DNA of 64,000 bases from Rhytidiadelphus loreus (GCA_947034895.1 OX344762.1:25772760-25836759); one strand, 5' to 3'. Shown: positions 49,018 to 60,700, counted from the first letter of the stretch. Notes: a model not told the origin generated them from the letters alone. Program-made: numbers and translations.

Positions 49018-49123
49018 CCGTCTCACCTCTCCTATCGCGGTAACCCTAATTCACCACACTTTCTCTCACTATCAGCCAGATGCGGAGCAACTGAAAGAGG
49101 GCGAGAAATGAGGAGGAACTAGG

Positions 49124-49131
49124 TTTATATA
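49124..49131 (-). promoter_or_regulatory. TATA box of the antisense ORF
   Basis: TATATAAA on the minus strand, about 107 bases upstream of the ATG at 49017, a usual distance for a plant promoter plus short leader. Confidence 0.5.
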
Positions 49132-49515
49132 GAAAACCTGCGCCCAACGTTCACTGTAACGGGAACGCAGGCTACGGAACACCGTAACGTATCCCTAGTC
49201 TATTGCCGCAAGCTACTGAATTTAATGCCTGCGTTCCGGGTTCCTGCGTTCCGACTCCTGAATCCGTCCACCCGGATGTCAAGTTCCGTCATGCTTCCGT
49301 ACAGGTTCCGGAATGAAGTCTAAACTAATTATAAGTATTTATTTGTTTCCGCTAGTCTATGCCTAAACTAATTTTTTTCAAATTTGATCTATTTTAATTT
49401 TTCTTAGTCTATTAAGGTCCGTACTAAGCTATTATGGATTCTGACAAGCACTGTGCCGAGCGACCTGTGAGGCACTTCTACTTCCTACCTTCCATCATCT
49501 TCTATCTTCCTCTTA

Positions 49516-49610
49516 GTCCAAACTTGCTCCGTCAAGGGCAGAATGTGGGTTTTCCAAAGTTCTTATCTATAGGTCCAAACCAACTCTAGTTGGGGCGGAT
49601 AGTAGGGGAT
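49516..49610 (+). repeat. Purine-rich repeat units, first cluster
   Basis: Two diverged copies of the motif TCCAAACT-x-CTCCGT-x-AAGGG with a G-rich tail. The same motif recurs in at least four copies at 52400-52617. Confidence 0.5.
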
Positions 49611-50129
49611 TAGTATAGCATAGCATATCGTCATCATTGCCTTGTCACTCTTCCTCCGTTACACTCTTCTGCCACTTCATCCTCCTCAGTATCGCTGACG
49701 TCGCCATCCGGTAGCGCCCGCATAAATGGTCCGACAGTCCTTCATACCAGGTAACTGGATCTGAGGCCTGGCCGACCGCAGGTGGATCTACGGTGGTGCC
49801 CCTACATCACCGCCCTGGTCAACGAGATGGGATCTCTTCCATCTTTTCGCTTTCTTCGCCATCATAGTTAGCATTGGCATTCTCTTCCTCACATTTCGAG
49901 CTGCAGTCACTAGCGATAGACCACCTTTCCCAGCTAATCGGGAGATCTTCCGCGAACACCTACACCACCGCACCGCAAACCGAAGACATCGAATGGAGGC
50001 ACAGGAATACCACTGACACCCTCAACGGGAGTCATGCCAGGCCCTCGGAATGCAACTTCCGAGTCCTAGCCTTCCTCCCCTTCTTCGGCAGGTTCTCCAA
50101 GACCCTCTGAGCCTTCACCTCAGAGAACG

Positions 50130-50690
50130 ATGGAAGAACCAACAGGGGGATTTCCATCCCCAAGGCATTCTGGGCCTTCAGCTCAACCGGGCAATGCACT
50201 AGCCACGGAGGCCCTCACGGAGCTCCTCACACAACCCAGCATTGATGACAGTCCTCATCCAGACGAGGAACCAGCAACGACTGCGGATCCCGAGATAGCA
50301 CGCCAAGCCCGCATCGAATCAGCAGAAGGGGCGGCACAACTGTCGCGACTACTCCGCTCACGTCGGCGGTTACGAGAGGAGGCACAACAACCCGGTCGAG
50401 GAATGAGAATTCCCAACGCACTCACCGAAGAGGTTAGATATTGGCCAGCAGCACCAAGGACATTAGTAATTCTCATAGAGGATTATGCCTTGTTCCGTGG
50501 TGACCCGCCCCTCTTTTTAGAGGGACAGTTCGCCAATCGGGAAGATCCCCGCAACATCACCAGGAGGACTTCAAGCGGAGACCATGTGGTCACCATCCAC
50601 GGTCCACCGCTGCAACCATTGCCTCGCGAACGCCAATCAGCCTACGTCCTCGAGGTTGTGTCTACTCTCCGAACCTTCTTAGGAATCTAA
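50130..50690 (+). CDS. Sense ORF in the retroelement, unknown
   Basis: 186 codons with GC-rich usage like gag. The N-terminal half is polar and Pro/acid-rich; an Ala/Arg-rich helix follows (ESAEGAAQLSRLLRSRRRLR). The C-terminal half is better structured (YWPAAPRTLVILIEDYALF, then a Pro-rich turn and VLEVVSTLRTFLGI). No family recognised. It shows no reverse transcriptase, integrase or envelope features. It may be a fragment of a formerly longer gene. Confidence 0.5.
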   Translation: MEEPTGGFPSPRHSGPSAQPGNALATEALTELLTQPSIDDSPHPDEEPATTADPEIARQARIESAEGAAQLSRLLRSRRRLREEAQQPGRGMRIPNALTEEVRYWPAAPRTLVILIEDYALFRGDPPLFLEGQFANREDPRNITRRTSSGDHVVTIHGPPLQPLPRERQSAYVLEVVSTLRTFLGI

Positions 50691-52080
50691 GGTGGTTGTC
50701 CAATATTCCCTTGTACATAGCTATTCAAAAAAAGCTGCTTTCTGGTACATCCCATATCTGGGCACAGTCTTGTCTGTTTCCATTTTTCATCTTGTAAAAA
50801 CTTGTCTATGCTCATACCAATCACAATATGTTTAATCCATTTCACATACTAACATTTGTTTTACTTTAATATAGACCAAAGTAGTGCTATATCTCAAAAG
50901 TAAAAGACTTTGGACAATAGTAATGAGTGTATCCAAGTCTAGTACATAGCTTTGGTATCTTTATCTATCATATCATATGTTCACAAAGCTATCACTTGTC
51001 AAATCGTAGTGCCATCAAAAATTCATAGGTCATACTAGCATTTATCCAGCTACCACAAATCACTAATAGTGTGTAAAAGGTGAAGAAAATGTAACACATT
51101 TCGTCCTTTCCTTGAGGTAGTAGACCTCACCTGCACCCATGGTAATCAAACAACACAAATGAAGTTAGAAAACCGTATGCGAGGTGTCTTCAGCCTACTA
51201 ACAACGTGTTATTGTTTTCACAAGGAAAAAATGAATAAGCCATCACAAACTTACAAACACACATGTAAACTATTAACAACTATTTTTGAGACCTGACTGC
51301 TTGACTGTGACTGCGAAGAAGCCATTTTCCCCTCCTTGCTTCACGAAGCTACTCAACTAAGCTGAAGCAGGAAAAGCACCAGATTGTGCTGTGTTCCTAG
51401 TGAAAACCAAAACTGCTATCTTAACAAATCACGATGATAACAGTAACTTCAAAAAGAGCCCAACATGCATGAAAGCCTTGTTCGTCAGTATGCTTCCTAT
51501 AGCTTTTATCTTGCTGATTCGGCTTAATTAGGCCCTGTAACCATCATTGGTCTCATGGCCGTCAAGGCAGTCAGGTAGTCAGTTTTAAATCAGACCATAA
51601 TGAATATAGAATCCAGTTGTTGATACTTTGAGTATGGGAAGTTGTACAGTCATTTTTGAAGTAACATTAATTCACCGTCAAATATGGTGTTTTTATTTCT
51701 TTGTTGTCATATAGGTTTACCAACCTAATAATTTAAATGACCGTTCATAAGGCTATAACATCCTTATTTAAAAGATAAATAAGATGGATGTTCATTTGTA
51801 ATAAGCTCTATTACGGAAAGGGACATGAGAAAAATAGCTATGTACTAACACCTTTTAAATAAAAGGATCCAAGTACCTTTATTTTTGTGATAAAAATAAA
51901 GCGAAAAAAATGGGGTATAAAAAAACCTCAATTTTTCTAAAAAAACTTCTTGTCACATTGATTTTTGATTTTTGTGTTCATGATCATAATCATGAATCTT
52001 AATTCATCTCCATACATGAACTTGGGGATGAAAGCTAGAAAAAAAGAAAAAAAGAAAAAAGAAAAAAATATTGTTTTATA
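50691..52080. other. Retroelement internal non-coding DNA
   Basis: AT-rich, no open frame and no motif. Composition contrasts with the GC-rich ORF-bearing segment before it, so it may be a separate acquisition. Confidence 0.45.
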
Positions 52081-52144
52081 TAGGGGGCACTAGTTCAGGG
52101 CTGGCCGGTATATATACCACCCCGACAAGACGACGGACGTCTCC

Positions 52145-52220
52145 CGCCGCGGCAGCTCGGTGGCCTGTGACCGACAACCTCAATTCCGGCGGCGAGGGTT
52201 CGACCTTTGGGCCGTCGCCG
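52145..52220 (+). other. Possible tRNA-like (pol III box) segment
   Basis: GCAGCTCGGTGGCC resembles an A box and, about 44 bases on, GGTTCGACC resembles a B box, in a GC-rich patch in AT-rich DNA. It could be a tRNA relic or a SINE head. It does not fold convincingly by eye. Confidence 0.25.
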
Positions 52221-52399
52221 GGGCGCCACCCCTGAGCTAGTGACAAGGCAAGGAACCGCTACCAACTACCACGACGGGAGACACTTTTGCAAGGGTCAAA
52301 CCCCCCAAAAGGTCCTCTTGCCTTCCCCTTATGACTTCTTTCCTTTGTCTTTGTTGTTCTTCTTTTTTCTTTTTCTTTTTTTTCTTTTCAAAACACATA

Positions 52400-52617
52400 G
52401 TCCAAACTCACTCCGTTGAGGGAGGAAGGCGGGTTTTAAATATTTTTTGGCTATAGGTCCCAATTTGCTGCATCAAGGAGGGACAGGGGGTTTCCTTTCT
52501 CTTACTCTATCTCCCTTTAGTTCCAAGCTCACTCCGTTGAGGGCGGAAGGGTGGTTTTTCAATTTTTATCTGTAGATCCGAATCAATTCCATTTGAGGAG
52601 GATGGGGAAAAAATTCT
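52400..52617 (+). repeat. Purine-rich repeat units near the 3' end
   Basis: Four diverged units of CTCACTCCGTTGAGGGAGGA with G-rich then T-rich tails. They look like repeated polypurine tracts but lie 360-570 bp from the 3' LTR, not next to it. Confidence 0.6.
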
Positions 52618-52973
52618 ATAAAATATAAAAACTATAATACATAAAATGAACAAAAAATCTCCCCCCTGTAAAATGGTGTCAGGACTTGTCTTGTTCACTG
52701 TCTACTTCTTCCATCTTGGGTTGTGAGGACTTAGTCCTCGCAAAATAGTCATTACCCTCGCATGCAGACGGTTTAGAACCAAGAGTGGTGCTGGGCTAAC
52801 CACATGATGGTGCTCAACTAGATATCCACATGATGGTAGAGCAACCCTACCCGACTTAGCACTAGCTGCCTTACCCTCAGGTCACCATTAGAACATTTGA
52901 CCGTGTGCCCAAGGATAGCAAAACATTCTAAGTTCTCATGATTTTTCAAATCATACCGCAGATGGCCGCCATA

Positions 52974-53386
52974 TGTGAGCCCCAAATTCGTCACTTGGGA
53001 CTCATTGTTTTCTTTTTTTTTAGTTTATTACAAATTAAGGCATAAAGTAGTACAAAAAGCCCAAAAAAGAGTGTAGAACCAAAATAGGTATGTCACGTAC
53101 CAGTATAGCATTTGGTCAATTAGCCTTAGATTCCCATAGATTAGGAAAGATTCGGTGGTAGTTCGCATAGGCTGCCGTTAGGGGACGGTTAGCCCGAACT
53201 ATTCCCTCGCCAATTGGGGGCAACTCCATTGTCACCTGCGAAAACTAGGAACTTAGTAAGGAAGATCCATTGCTTGGAAGGCACAATGGACCGACGCTTA
53301 GTCACCCGTTAGGTTAGAATTTAGTTAACCCCTAGAACCTGGTTGTGTCCGATTAATTACCAAGGGTGGGTAATTAAGCGCCCACA
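52974..53386 (+). repeat. 3' LTR, short form
   Basis: 413 bp, two substitutions from the 5' LTR (in the GCTGCC-TTAGGGG and GACGGT-AGCCC stretches). A sense frame is open from its end into the 3' half of the DUF7869 gene. Confidence 0.95.
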
Positions 53387-55551
53387 GAGAGTTGTCACTC
53401 TTGAAGGCATCGATGTCTGCATGGCGGCGTGGAGGCATATTGCAGGTGTCTCGGAATCCACCTTCCACCGGTTTCAAGGATATGCAAGTAGAGGTGAACA
53501 AGCTCAACCACACGGGAATGTGGGGACTCAGAAGGCTCGAAAGCATACGCTGCAAGCCCGTGCAACATTGAGGTGTGTGCTTGAGAAGGAAGCAGACCAT
53601 ATGCCACATCGCACACATACCCTTCCATCTGGGGAGAAGTTTGTCTCCAAGGTTCTGCCAGCCACATTCCTTTGGAAAGAAACAATTCCTGATATCAACG
53701 CTGCAAATGCGGTGTTTGGATTGGGAAAGGTCTCTCCTTCTAACATAAGCAAAATCAGGAAATTGAACTTTCTTGAGTACAGTGTGAAGAAGCCTGGAGA
53801 TAACTTCGCTCGATGTGCCGTTTGTGATAGATTTTATGCAATGAGGCGGGCATGTCCATTTGGATCTCGACAGAAGTGGGACAAGCAGCTGGAAAAACAT
53901 AATGCATGTGCTCAGGCTCACCGAGATTTGTACTATGCAAATCGATATAGCTCAAGCGCATACCCTCACGAATGCTTAACAATCATGCATGATAAAATGG
54001 ATCATGCCAAGACAGCATCACCAATATTCTCCCACAAGAGCAAGCAACTTGATGGGCTGACAAAGTTGCCTGTGTCAGTGACCGGAATGATAGCACATGG
54101 ACATGGTGATGTGCGTTACGCACATTATGGACTCGATATTTTCCTTCACGACTCGAACTACACAGTGGGTTCTTTAGCGAAGCTTTTGCAAGATCTAGAA
54201 CTCCCTCCAAAGTACTCCTCTCGAGAATTGTTTGTTGGATCATGCTCTGCTCCACTCTTTGAAGCGGTGTTGAAAGGATCAGAAATTTGTCAGTCATCCC
54301 TGCGACCAGCGCCAGATGTTCCTGTTGCAGCGACTTCTCTTCCTCCAATTCTCAATGTTCAAATGGACAACGCCACCGGAGACAACAAAAACCGGTTTGT
54401 CTTTGCATTTTGGTCACTTCTAGTTGCAAAGAAAATCTTTCGAGAGGTGTATCTGAGTTTCATGTTGGTTGGCCATACACATGATCACATAGATGCTTTG
54501 TTTGGGAGATGGAGCATGCAGTTGAAGAAAGAGAGCTTCCCTACCATCCCATCCCTCATGAAGTCTTTCATGGATGTGGATTCTGTGCCTACGATTCCTC
54601 ACTTGATTGAGGAGGTACCAGATTTCAAAGCCTTTATAGAAGGTGCAATTCTGGATGGAGACGAAGTACTTGTTGGCCATACAAAGGCTCAACAATTTAA
54701 ATTCTACCTCAACTCTTCGGGTGTTCCAATCATGAAGTACAAAAGGTATTGCACGGATAGTGATTGGCTCCTTGAAGAAGGGGGGATCAAATTGTGGAAA
54801 GAAGATTCTGAAGGAGGTAGTCTATGGCCTCGTGGAGAGCCTCTACCTGTCGCCCACCTTCCAATGCGGGGCGTAGAAGACATTTCTAAGGGCATATCCG
54901 GTTTCATCAAATATTGGGAAGCATTATGCAACGAGAGTTTGGAGTATAGAAGACGATTTGAGCATTTGATATTCTATTGGCGGAATGTGAAAGCATGTCT
55001 GATAGAGCCAATCGTGCCAAATGAGACTTTGATGGATGGCTTTTGGCCATCAACTAGAGTTGAGGCAGTAGAGGAGGATGAACTTGATGATGATGGCGAG
55101 ATTCGTGAGGAGTTTGCTAAGGATGATCCCTTCGTAGGGCAACGCCGCGATCGACCATTGTCGTCTTTCCGTGTCGGGCGTGATGTTCAGAAGCATTATT
55201 TTGTTGCTCTTTGACTAGCAGATGCTGATATGAAGCCTATATGGATTGCAAGGGCTTTATCTGACCCTTTCACTAATCCCGAGCATCCAAATTGTATCCA
55301 AATTCAGTACTTTCGGCCCACTTCGCGAGACCGAAGTGTTCAAGAATTCTACACTGTCTGGTTGGGATTCTGTAAGAGGACTACGTTGGAAAGTGGATGA
55401 GACGCAAGATCCCATATGGGAGGACACAAACTCTCTTGTCACTGCATGGAGGTCCAAGGTGAAGAAGGACACAGTGGAGTGTGTCCTTAAGATTCCTACT
55501 ACTCAAATTGAAGTCATCCATGACAGTTTGGCATCATACACTTCCGATTGA

Positions 55552-56352
55552 TCTCTAATGGACTAATGGGGGATTACGAAGACACCAAGATAGTGTTTGA
55601 ATTTAAGTTTGATAGACGATATGTTTAGTTTTTTGGTATGGTAATGCTATTGCATAAGTGTAGACGATTTTATATAATTATTTAACGCGTGTTGTGTTGA
55701 ATAGATGGTGTGGATTGGAATATTATGATTAAGTTTCATAGATTTGATATAGAAGTACTTCAATATTTTGTGTGTGTCACTTGAAGAGTGAGTGAACTTA
55801 ATATTTCTTTTATTTAATATATTTTTTATTATATTATTCGTGGCGCATTATGTATGTTGGTTTCTTTTCAGTATTAATTGGTTTTGGAACTCAATGTTTT
55901 TAAAAAAGTAATGTGAATTGAAAAAATTGGTAGTGGCTAAGACCACTTTTTATTTTGTTAACGTGTAAAGCACTTTTCACAATTTCTGGTAGGGGGCCGG
56001 TTGGTGGTTACAACTTTCCTGCTTGCTATGCTCACTAGCAGCACCAAGTCATGTCTATGTCATAGCCGCTCACACGAGTTCAATGAGATTCGAACTCGAA
56101 CCACCTGAATGACATAGGTAGCTTCTTCCAACCAACCATTCAGCTCATGACTTGGTGGTCAATGCAGACCATTTTTTGCATTTAAATCCAAAATGACTGT
56201 AATCACAGCAACCAATAAATGCTTGAGATTCCCAAAGTACAAGAAACTATCATTTTAATGGAAATTGTCTTACATAATTGGAAATTTTAGTTTCCACAAT
56301 TTCAAGTTCATTTCAATTCGACTTCATTTAAAGGACCCAACAATAGACAATG
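55552..56352. other. Intergenic, no gene recognised
   Basis: AT-rich. A short GC-richer patch at 55990-56160 contains GATTCGAACTCGAACC, a B-box-like string, but no complete tRNA. Confidence 0.45.
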
Positions 56353-56766
56353 TTATTTTGGGAGGTCCTCAATCTCCCAAAATAATGAATATGATGTTTC
56401 TTTTGATTCTCGCTTCATTTTGCCTTGCTGTTTTTCGGTGATTTCCGCCCTACGCTGTTGGGAGATCCTCTTCTTCACATGATCATCAATTTTTGATTGA
56501 AAGAGAGGTGGACCACCAAAGTGTACTTGGGGATCTATAGCTCTCGCTATTTCCTCTAATCCTATACCATCTATTTCACTAAATCTCAATGTAAGCTCAT
56601 TATAGCTTTCTCTAAGATCTCTCAATCCAAAATAAACCCCTACTCCGACACAAGCTAATCCAAACCCTACTAACCCTATTGCTCCAACTTCTTTCCAATC
56701 TAGGTCATGACTTCTTCTTCCTCTTCCTCTCTGCTTTTTCGATCGTGGTTCCTTGTCCTCATCCAT
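56353..56766 (-). CDS. Small single-pass membrane protein, unknown family
   Basis: 137 residues. It starts at an ATG 10 nt inside an exon (acceptor at 56778). The N-terminus is basic (EPRSKKQRGRGRRSHDLDW). One hydrophobic Gly/Val-rich segment, about residues 26-48, is a probable membrane span. A 90-residue charged tail follows with helical stretches (LRESYNELTLRFSEIDGIGLEE; KIDDHVKKRISQQRRAEITEKQQG). The basic head before the span predicts a cytosolic or stromal N-terminus. An upstream exon ending at 57040 (donor CAT/GTGAGA) joins by a 262-nt intron and is best read as 5' UTR, since its frame does not continue. No family recognised; organellar membrane is possible but unsupported. Confidence 0.7.
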   Translation of the reverse strand: MDEDKEPRSKKQRGRGRRSHDLDWKEVGAIGLVGFGLACVGVGVYFGLRDLRESYNELTLRFSEIDGIGLEEIARAIDPQVHFGGPPLFQSKIDDHVKKRISQQRRAEITEKQQGKMKRESKETSYSLFWEIEDLPK

Positions 56767-57700
56767 ATCAACCAAACCTGCAATTAAAAAGATCACATCA
56801 CATCACACTAGAAAATTCTAGTCTACCGAACAACAATTGTCAATTCAACCTTGCAAACGAAACACAAATTGACATCAACCAAATCTTGGCTTCAAATATA
56901 ATCTTTGCTTCCCCAAAAGGTTCACAAGGAGCATTCCGACCCACCCACCCAAAATCCCAAGAACATTGTCTGACCCCAACAAAAATATATAAAAGTTTGG
57001 AAAACCAAAGCAACACTTTCCTCGTACAAGAACTCTCACATGTATCACTCTTGAAGAAGTTCTAGAAAGCTTGCGAGATAAATTGGATGCTAAAGAGACG
57101 GCAAATTCCACACCTTGATGACTTTGTTGGAAAAAAAACAAAACGTTGAAGACGCTACGGAAGAAGAAGACCTCCGCTAGAATTTGGATGACAATTTGAA
57201 TTTGAATTTTGATAAATAAGTGCAACAACTTGGAACGCCGGAGACAAGCGACAAAGAAACCTAAATTTGACGCCGCCAAAGAGAGAAACTGAACCTCTCA
57301 TGCCTCCTCTTCCCTCACCAAGAAAATAACGTCAACTACACGGCCCAATCCTCAATCTCGCTCCTATCTAGATGCCAAAGAAATCGAAAACAACCAAAGA
57401 GATGCAAGAAGGAAGGAGAGCCTAGGACGTACCTTAGGAAATAAAACTCGGCAGAGGTGCTAATAAAACCGATGGCTATTCAACCTTTTTGTTCTCTCTC
57501 TCGTCGTCACCAAGTCTACTCGATCCTTTGCATTCTTCAGCACACTTAGCTTTTCACACGTTGTTCAAAATCCCTTCTCCTTCCGTTGTACAAGTGCCGC
57601 GCGCCTCAACTCTGAATTCTTCTTCACATAAATATTGTACGCGGCGAGGATGGGATATATAGTCCAATACACTTCTACTATTACTGTGAGGGTGAAATTT
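56767..57700 (-). promoter_or_regulatory. 5' UTR exon, intron and promoter of the membrane protein gene
   Basis: The leader exon ends at 57040 and the intron covers 57039-56778. Upstream sequence to about 57.6 kb has CT-rich tracts typical of a plant 5' UTR. The minus frame 57279-56875 crosses the donor and has no ATG in a good context, so it is not called as coding. Confidence 0.45.
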
Positions 57701-60700
57701 GTGTAAGTGAAATTAACATGACCCACAAAACTAGTTTCTCTACCTAAAGAAATTGTGATACTTGATGCAGCTCACAATTGTATTCCAACCTTTGCAACTT
57801 TTAACTATTTCACGAACAGCACGGCTCAAATAAATTATTGTTGCACATAATAATAGATGAGAAGAAAATTTGTAGATTTATGAAGTTCAAGTAAGAATGT
57901 CTATTAATATTAATTAGCTTTTATCTTGCACTAAACACCAACATGAAGTACTATAATTCAACTAATTTTGGATGTCATCTCAATTATAAACTTTCACTGA
58001 TAGCAAAAACTAAAATAGCTTGAATATGTGCTACAAGCATGCACTAAATAGTTAAAAGTAGAAAGTAAAAAGAAATAGAAAAGTAAAAACAACAATGGAA
58101 AAGGCAAGAAAAAAACAAAATTAATCCCTAAAGGACCAAGTGTTTTTTCAAGTAGGGTTCTACAAAGTTAATTTTGGTCATATGTTCTCAAATTTGGATA
58201 CAAGGTATAAACATGTATCTCCTTAGTGAAAATATAAATTATTTTCCAATCAAGAGCCTAGATTAAAAGTTATGTTGCCTCAAAGAATTTGGGTACCTTA
58301 GGCAATTTAGGCATCTTTGAAGAATCTTTTGCAAGAACCCTCAACAACTTTTGAAATTTGGCATGTACGTAATCAATAAAATATAGCATACAATTGTTCC
58401 AAAAACAATACAAGTTTGAGACTCCAAGTCACATTCTAAAAGGAGTCAAACTTTACTAACTATGTTTGGTTTGTTCCAAGAAAAAACATTGAGCCGCTTA
58501 TCTAAAACTCAATTTTAATTGATTACGTATTAACTACAAGTTTGCCCCACGGAAGGAAGCTCACTCTCCGTGTTGTCTCCCTTTGGCCCCCCGTTGTGGG
58601 GTTGCTCTAAATCATTGTCAAAAGTGACTTTTCATAGCATTCTACATTAGAAATTATTGTGACTACTTTAGGTGGTTAAGATGAGCATATTAGGTACAAT
58701 TTTTGTTGGTTATGGGGCAGCCTATAGACCATGTTGGAATGATCACTTCAAAAATACATTACTAATTCACACTTTGATTGGAAAATAAAATTCCAACAGC
58801 TCTCACTATTTCTCACACTTATCTTTATATGGGAATTTTTTTTTAAAATTTCAACAATGGCATGAGGGCAGACTCAAAATTTTGACTACAATGGGCTGAT
58901 TTACCTTATGTCTTCTAGTCCTTTAGTCATGAAAGTTTGCTCCATCTTACAACTCTCCAATAAGGGCTTCTTGGACTTCAATCTTCAGGTCAGGAGCGTA
59001 TTGTCAACCTGTCGGATGCTTACTTGCTTCTAGAAGTTTTCCTAAATGAACCTCAGAAGATTTAAAATTCAATGGGCAAAAAACTTTAACTCATGCTAAC
59101 CAAAAGTTTTGCTCCATCTACTGACCTTGTCAAACAATGTCTTAGGAACTTCACAAAGTCAATTTTGGTCATATGTTCTCAAATTTGGATACAAGGTATA
59201 AACATGTATCTCCTTAGTGAAAATATAACTTATTTTCCAATTGGGAGCCTAGATCAAAAGTTCCATTGCCCAAAAGAATTCGGATAGCTTGGGCAATTGG
59301 AGCATCTTTAAAGAATCTTTTGCAAAATCCCTCAACAACTTTTGAAATTTGGCATGTACGTAATCAATAAAATATAGCATACAATTGTTCCAAAAACAAT
59401 ACAATTGAGCTTCCAAATTACGTTCTAAAAGGAGTCAAACTTTATCAACTATGTTTGGCTAGTTTCAAGAAAAACCTTTAAGATTCATATTTTACTAACT
59501 TTGAACTTCGTTTTCTTGCAATTCGTGAATTCAAAATTCTTGAATTTTTTTTTATATAATTTAAATAACCTTCTCTAAATTTCTACCATTTGGATTCTTG
59601 ATAAAAAATTTCTTCATTGCACAAAAAATCATGCAAAAATGACTAATGTTTTGCCAATTTACTTAATAACCCCTAAACGTCAAAGACTATGTTTTCACCA
59701 AAATTGCTCCAAAACTGTCATTTTGGGGACAAGTACCAAATTTTAGAAGAAAAAACACATTTTTAGAAACAATAACTATCGGATCTTTTGTTAAACTAGT
59801 CTGAAAAGATGTGGAAAAAATTTCAAAATTTTCCACCATGTACATTGCAGGATATTAACATTTAAAGTGATGAAATCCTTTTGGGGGCCTTGTGAAAATA
59901 CGGGTAGTTGCACTTCACAAGGTCACATTTGTATGAAAAAATGTCCAAAATGGTGGTTACTCTTTGGATTTATTCCTCAAGTCAAGTTGGCTACATGCTT
60001 GAAAAATTTTAGATCATTTGGAATTGTACAACATAATGTTATAGGAAAAAAATAGTAAGTAGAAAGAAGTGGAGAATGATCAAAAATATTAAATTGTTAA
60101 CAATTTATTTATAGAAATGAAAAACGCCAATCCCAATGGTTGTAATGTTGCAATAAACAATCTACACCTAAGTTTTTATTTTTTTCCAAAAATATTTAAA
60201 ATTGAGTTAAATAAAGGACTTTAAACTTTAAAGTTTATTTTAGAGTAGAGATTCCATAACTACCCCCAAACTAACCCAAACTAAATTCTTCATAACTTTC
60301 ATTTCATTAATCAAAATGGAATGATTCAAAGCTTACCACATATATAAAAATCTAGAGGATCAATTTCAAATTTATATTTTCCTTAAAAGTGATTTTCAAA
60401 GAAGTTTTTTTTTCTGCCCGGGCTGGCCACCAAACACTAAAAATTACATATCATGCAATAACATTTGAACCATGTAGTCAAAAGTTATGAAAATTATTGG
60501 GCCTTAAAGCAACTCCTTGGGCTGTTGGGCACACATTGCGTAAAATTTTAAAAGATAAAAAGATAAAAATTTCGTCTGTAGTGAGTTGCTTAAAATCGCT
60601 ATGTTGCCAAAAAACGTTGTTTGGACGTTTAGGGGTTAACCATGGTCCTTGTGTTGGAGGTTGACTTAGAGTAAGCAGTTTTTATACATGCTTCTAAAAG

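Larger units (their letters stand above)
38973..53386 (+). mobile_element. 14.4-kb LTR retrotransposon with gag-protease only
   Basis: LTRs at 38973-39385 and 52974-53386 are 413 bp each, start TGTGAGCCCC and end GCGCCCACA, and differ at only two positions I can find. The target duplication GAGAG is at 38968-38972 and 53387-53391. Contents: candidate primer-binding site, Met-free ORF, gag-protease ORF, 67-bp repeats, small ORF, antisense ORF and another sense ORF. I find no reverse transcriptase, RNase H or integrase motif in about 8 kb after the protease. This fits a non-autonomous element of the TR-GAG kind, depending on a partner. No clear polypurine tract precedes the 3' LTR. Confidence 0.92.
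38300..55551 (+). pseudogene. DUF7869 transposase-like gene split by an LTR retrotransposon
   Basis: The 5' part (38300-38972, ATG in CACCATGG) and the 3' part (53392-55214) form one 832-codon frame once the element and one GAGAG copy are discounted. The 5' part has a Cys-rich block (SKDCCSKNCVQPFPREK). The 3' part has ARCAVCDRFYAMRRACPFG, VTGMIAHGHGDVRYAHYGLD, an acidic block VQMDNATGDNKN (GAC near 54365) and VGHTHDHIDALFGRWS (GAT near 54492). The spacing suggests a DDE/RNase H-fold enzyme; DUF7869 is recalled, not searched. Further damage: a TGA at 55212 interrupts homology that continues (IWIARALSDP), and a frame change near 55350 precedes a last block ending SLASYTSD at 55551. A decayed relative lies at 23.8-25.4 kb. 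Confidence 0.85.

Noticed and set aside
53343..53391. Start of the long frame 53343-55214 as a native N-terminus
   Set aside because: Its first 15 codons are the end of the 3' LTR and the frame has no ATG there. The true upstream part is at 38300-38972.
56085..56110. tRNA gene
   Set aside because: Only a B-box-like string; no matching A box or cloverleaf could be drawn.
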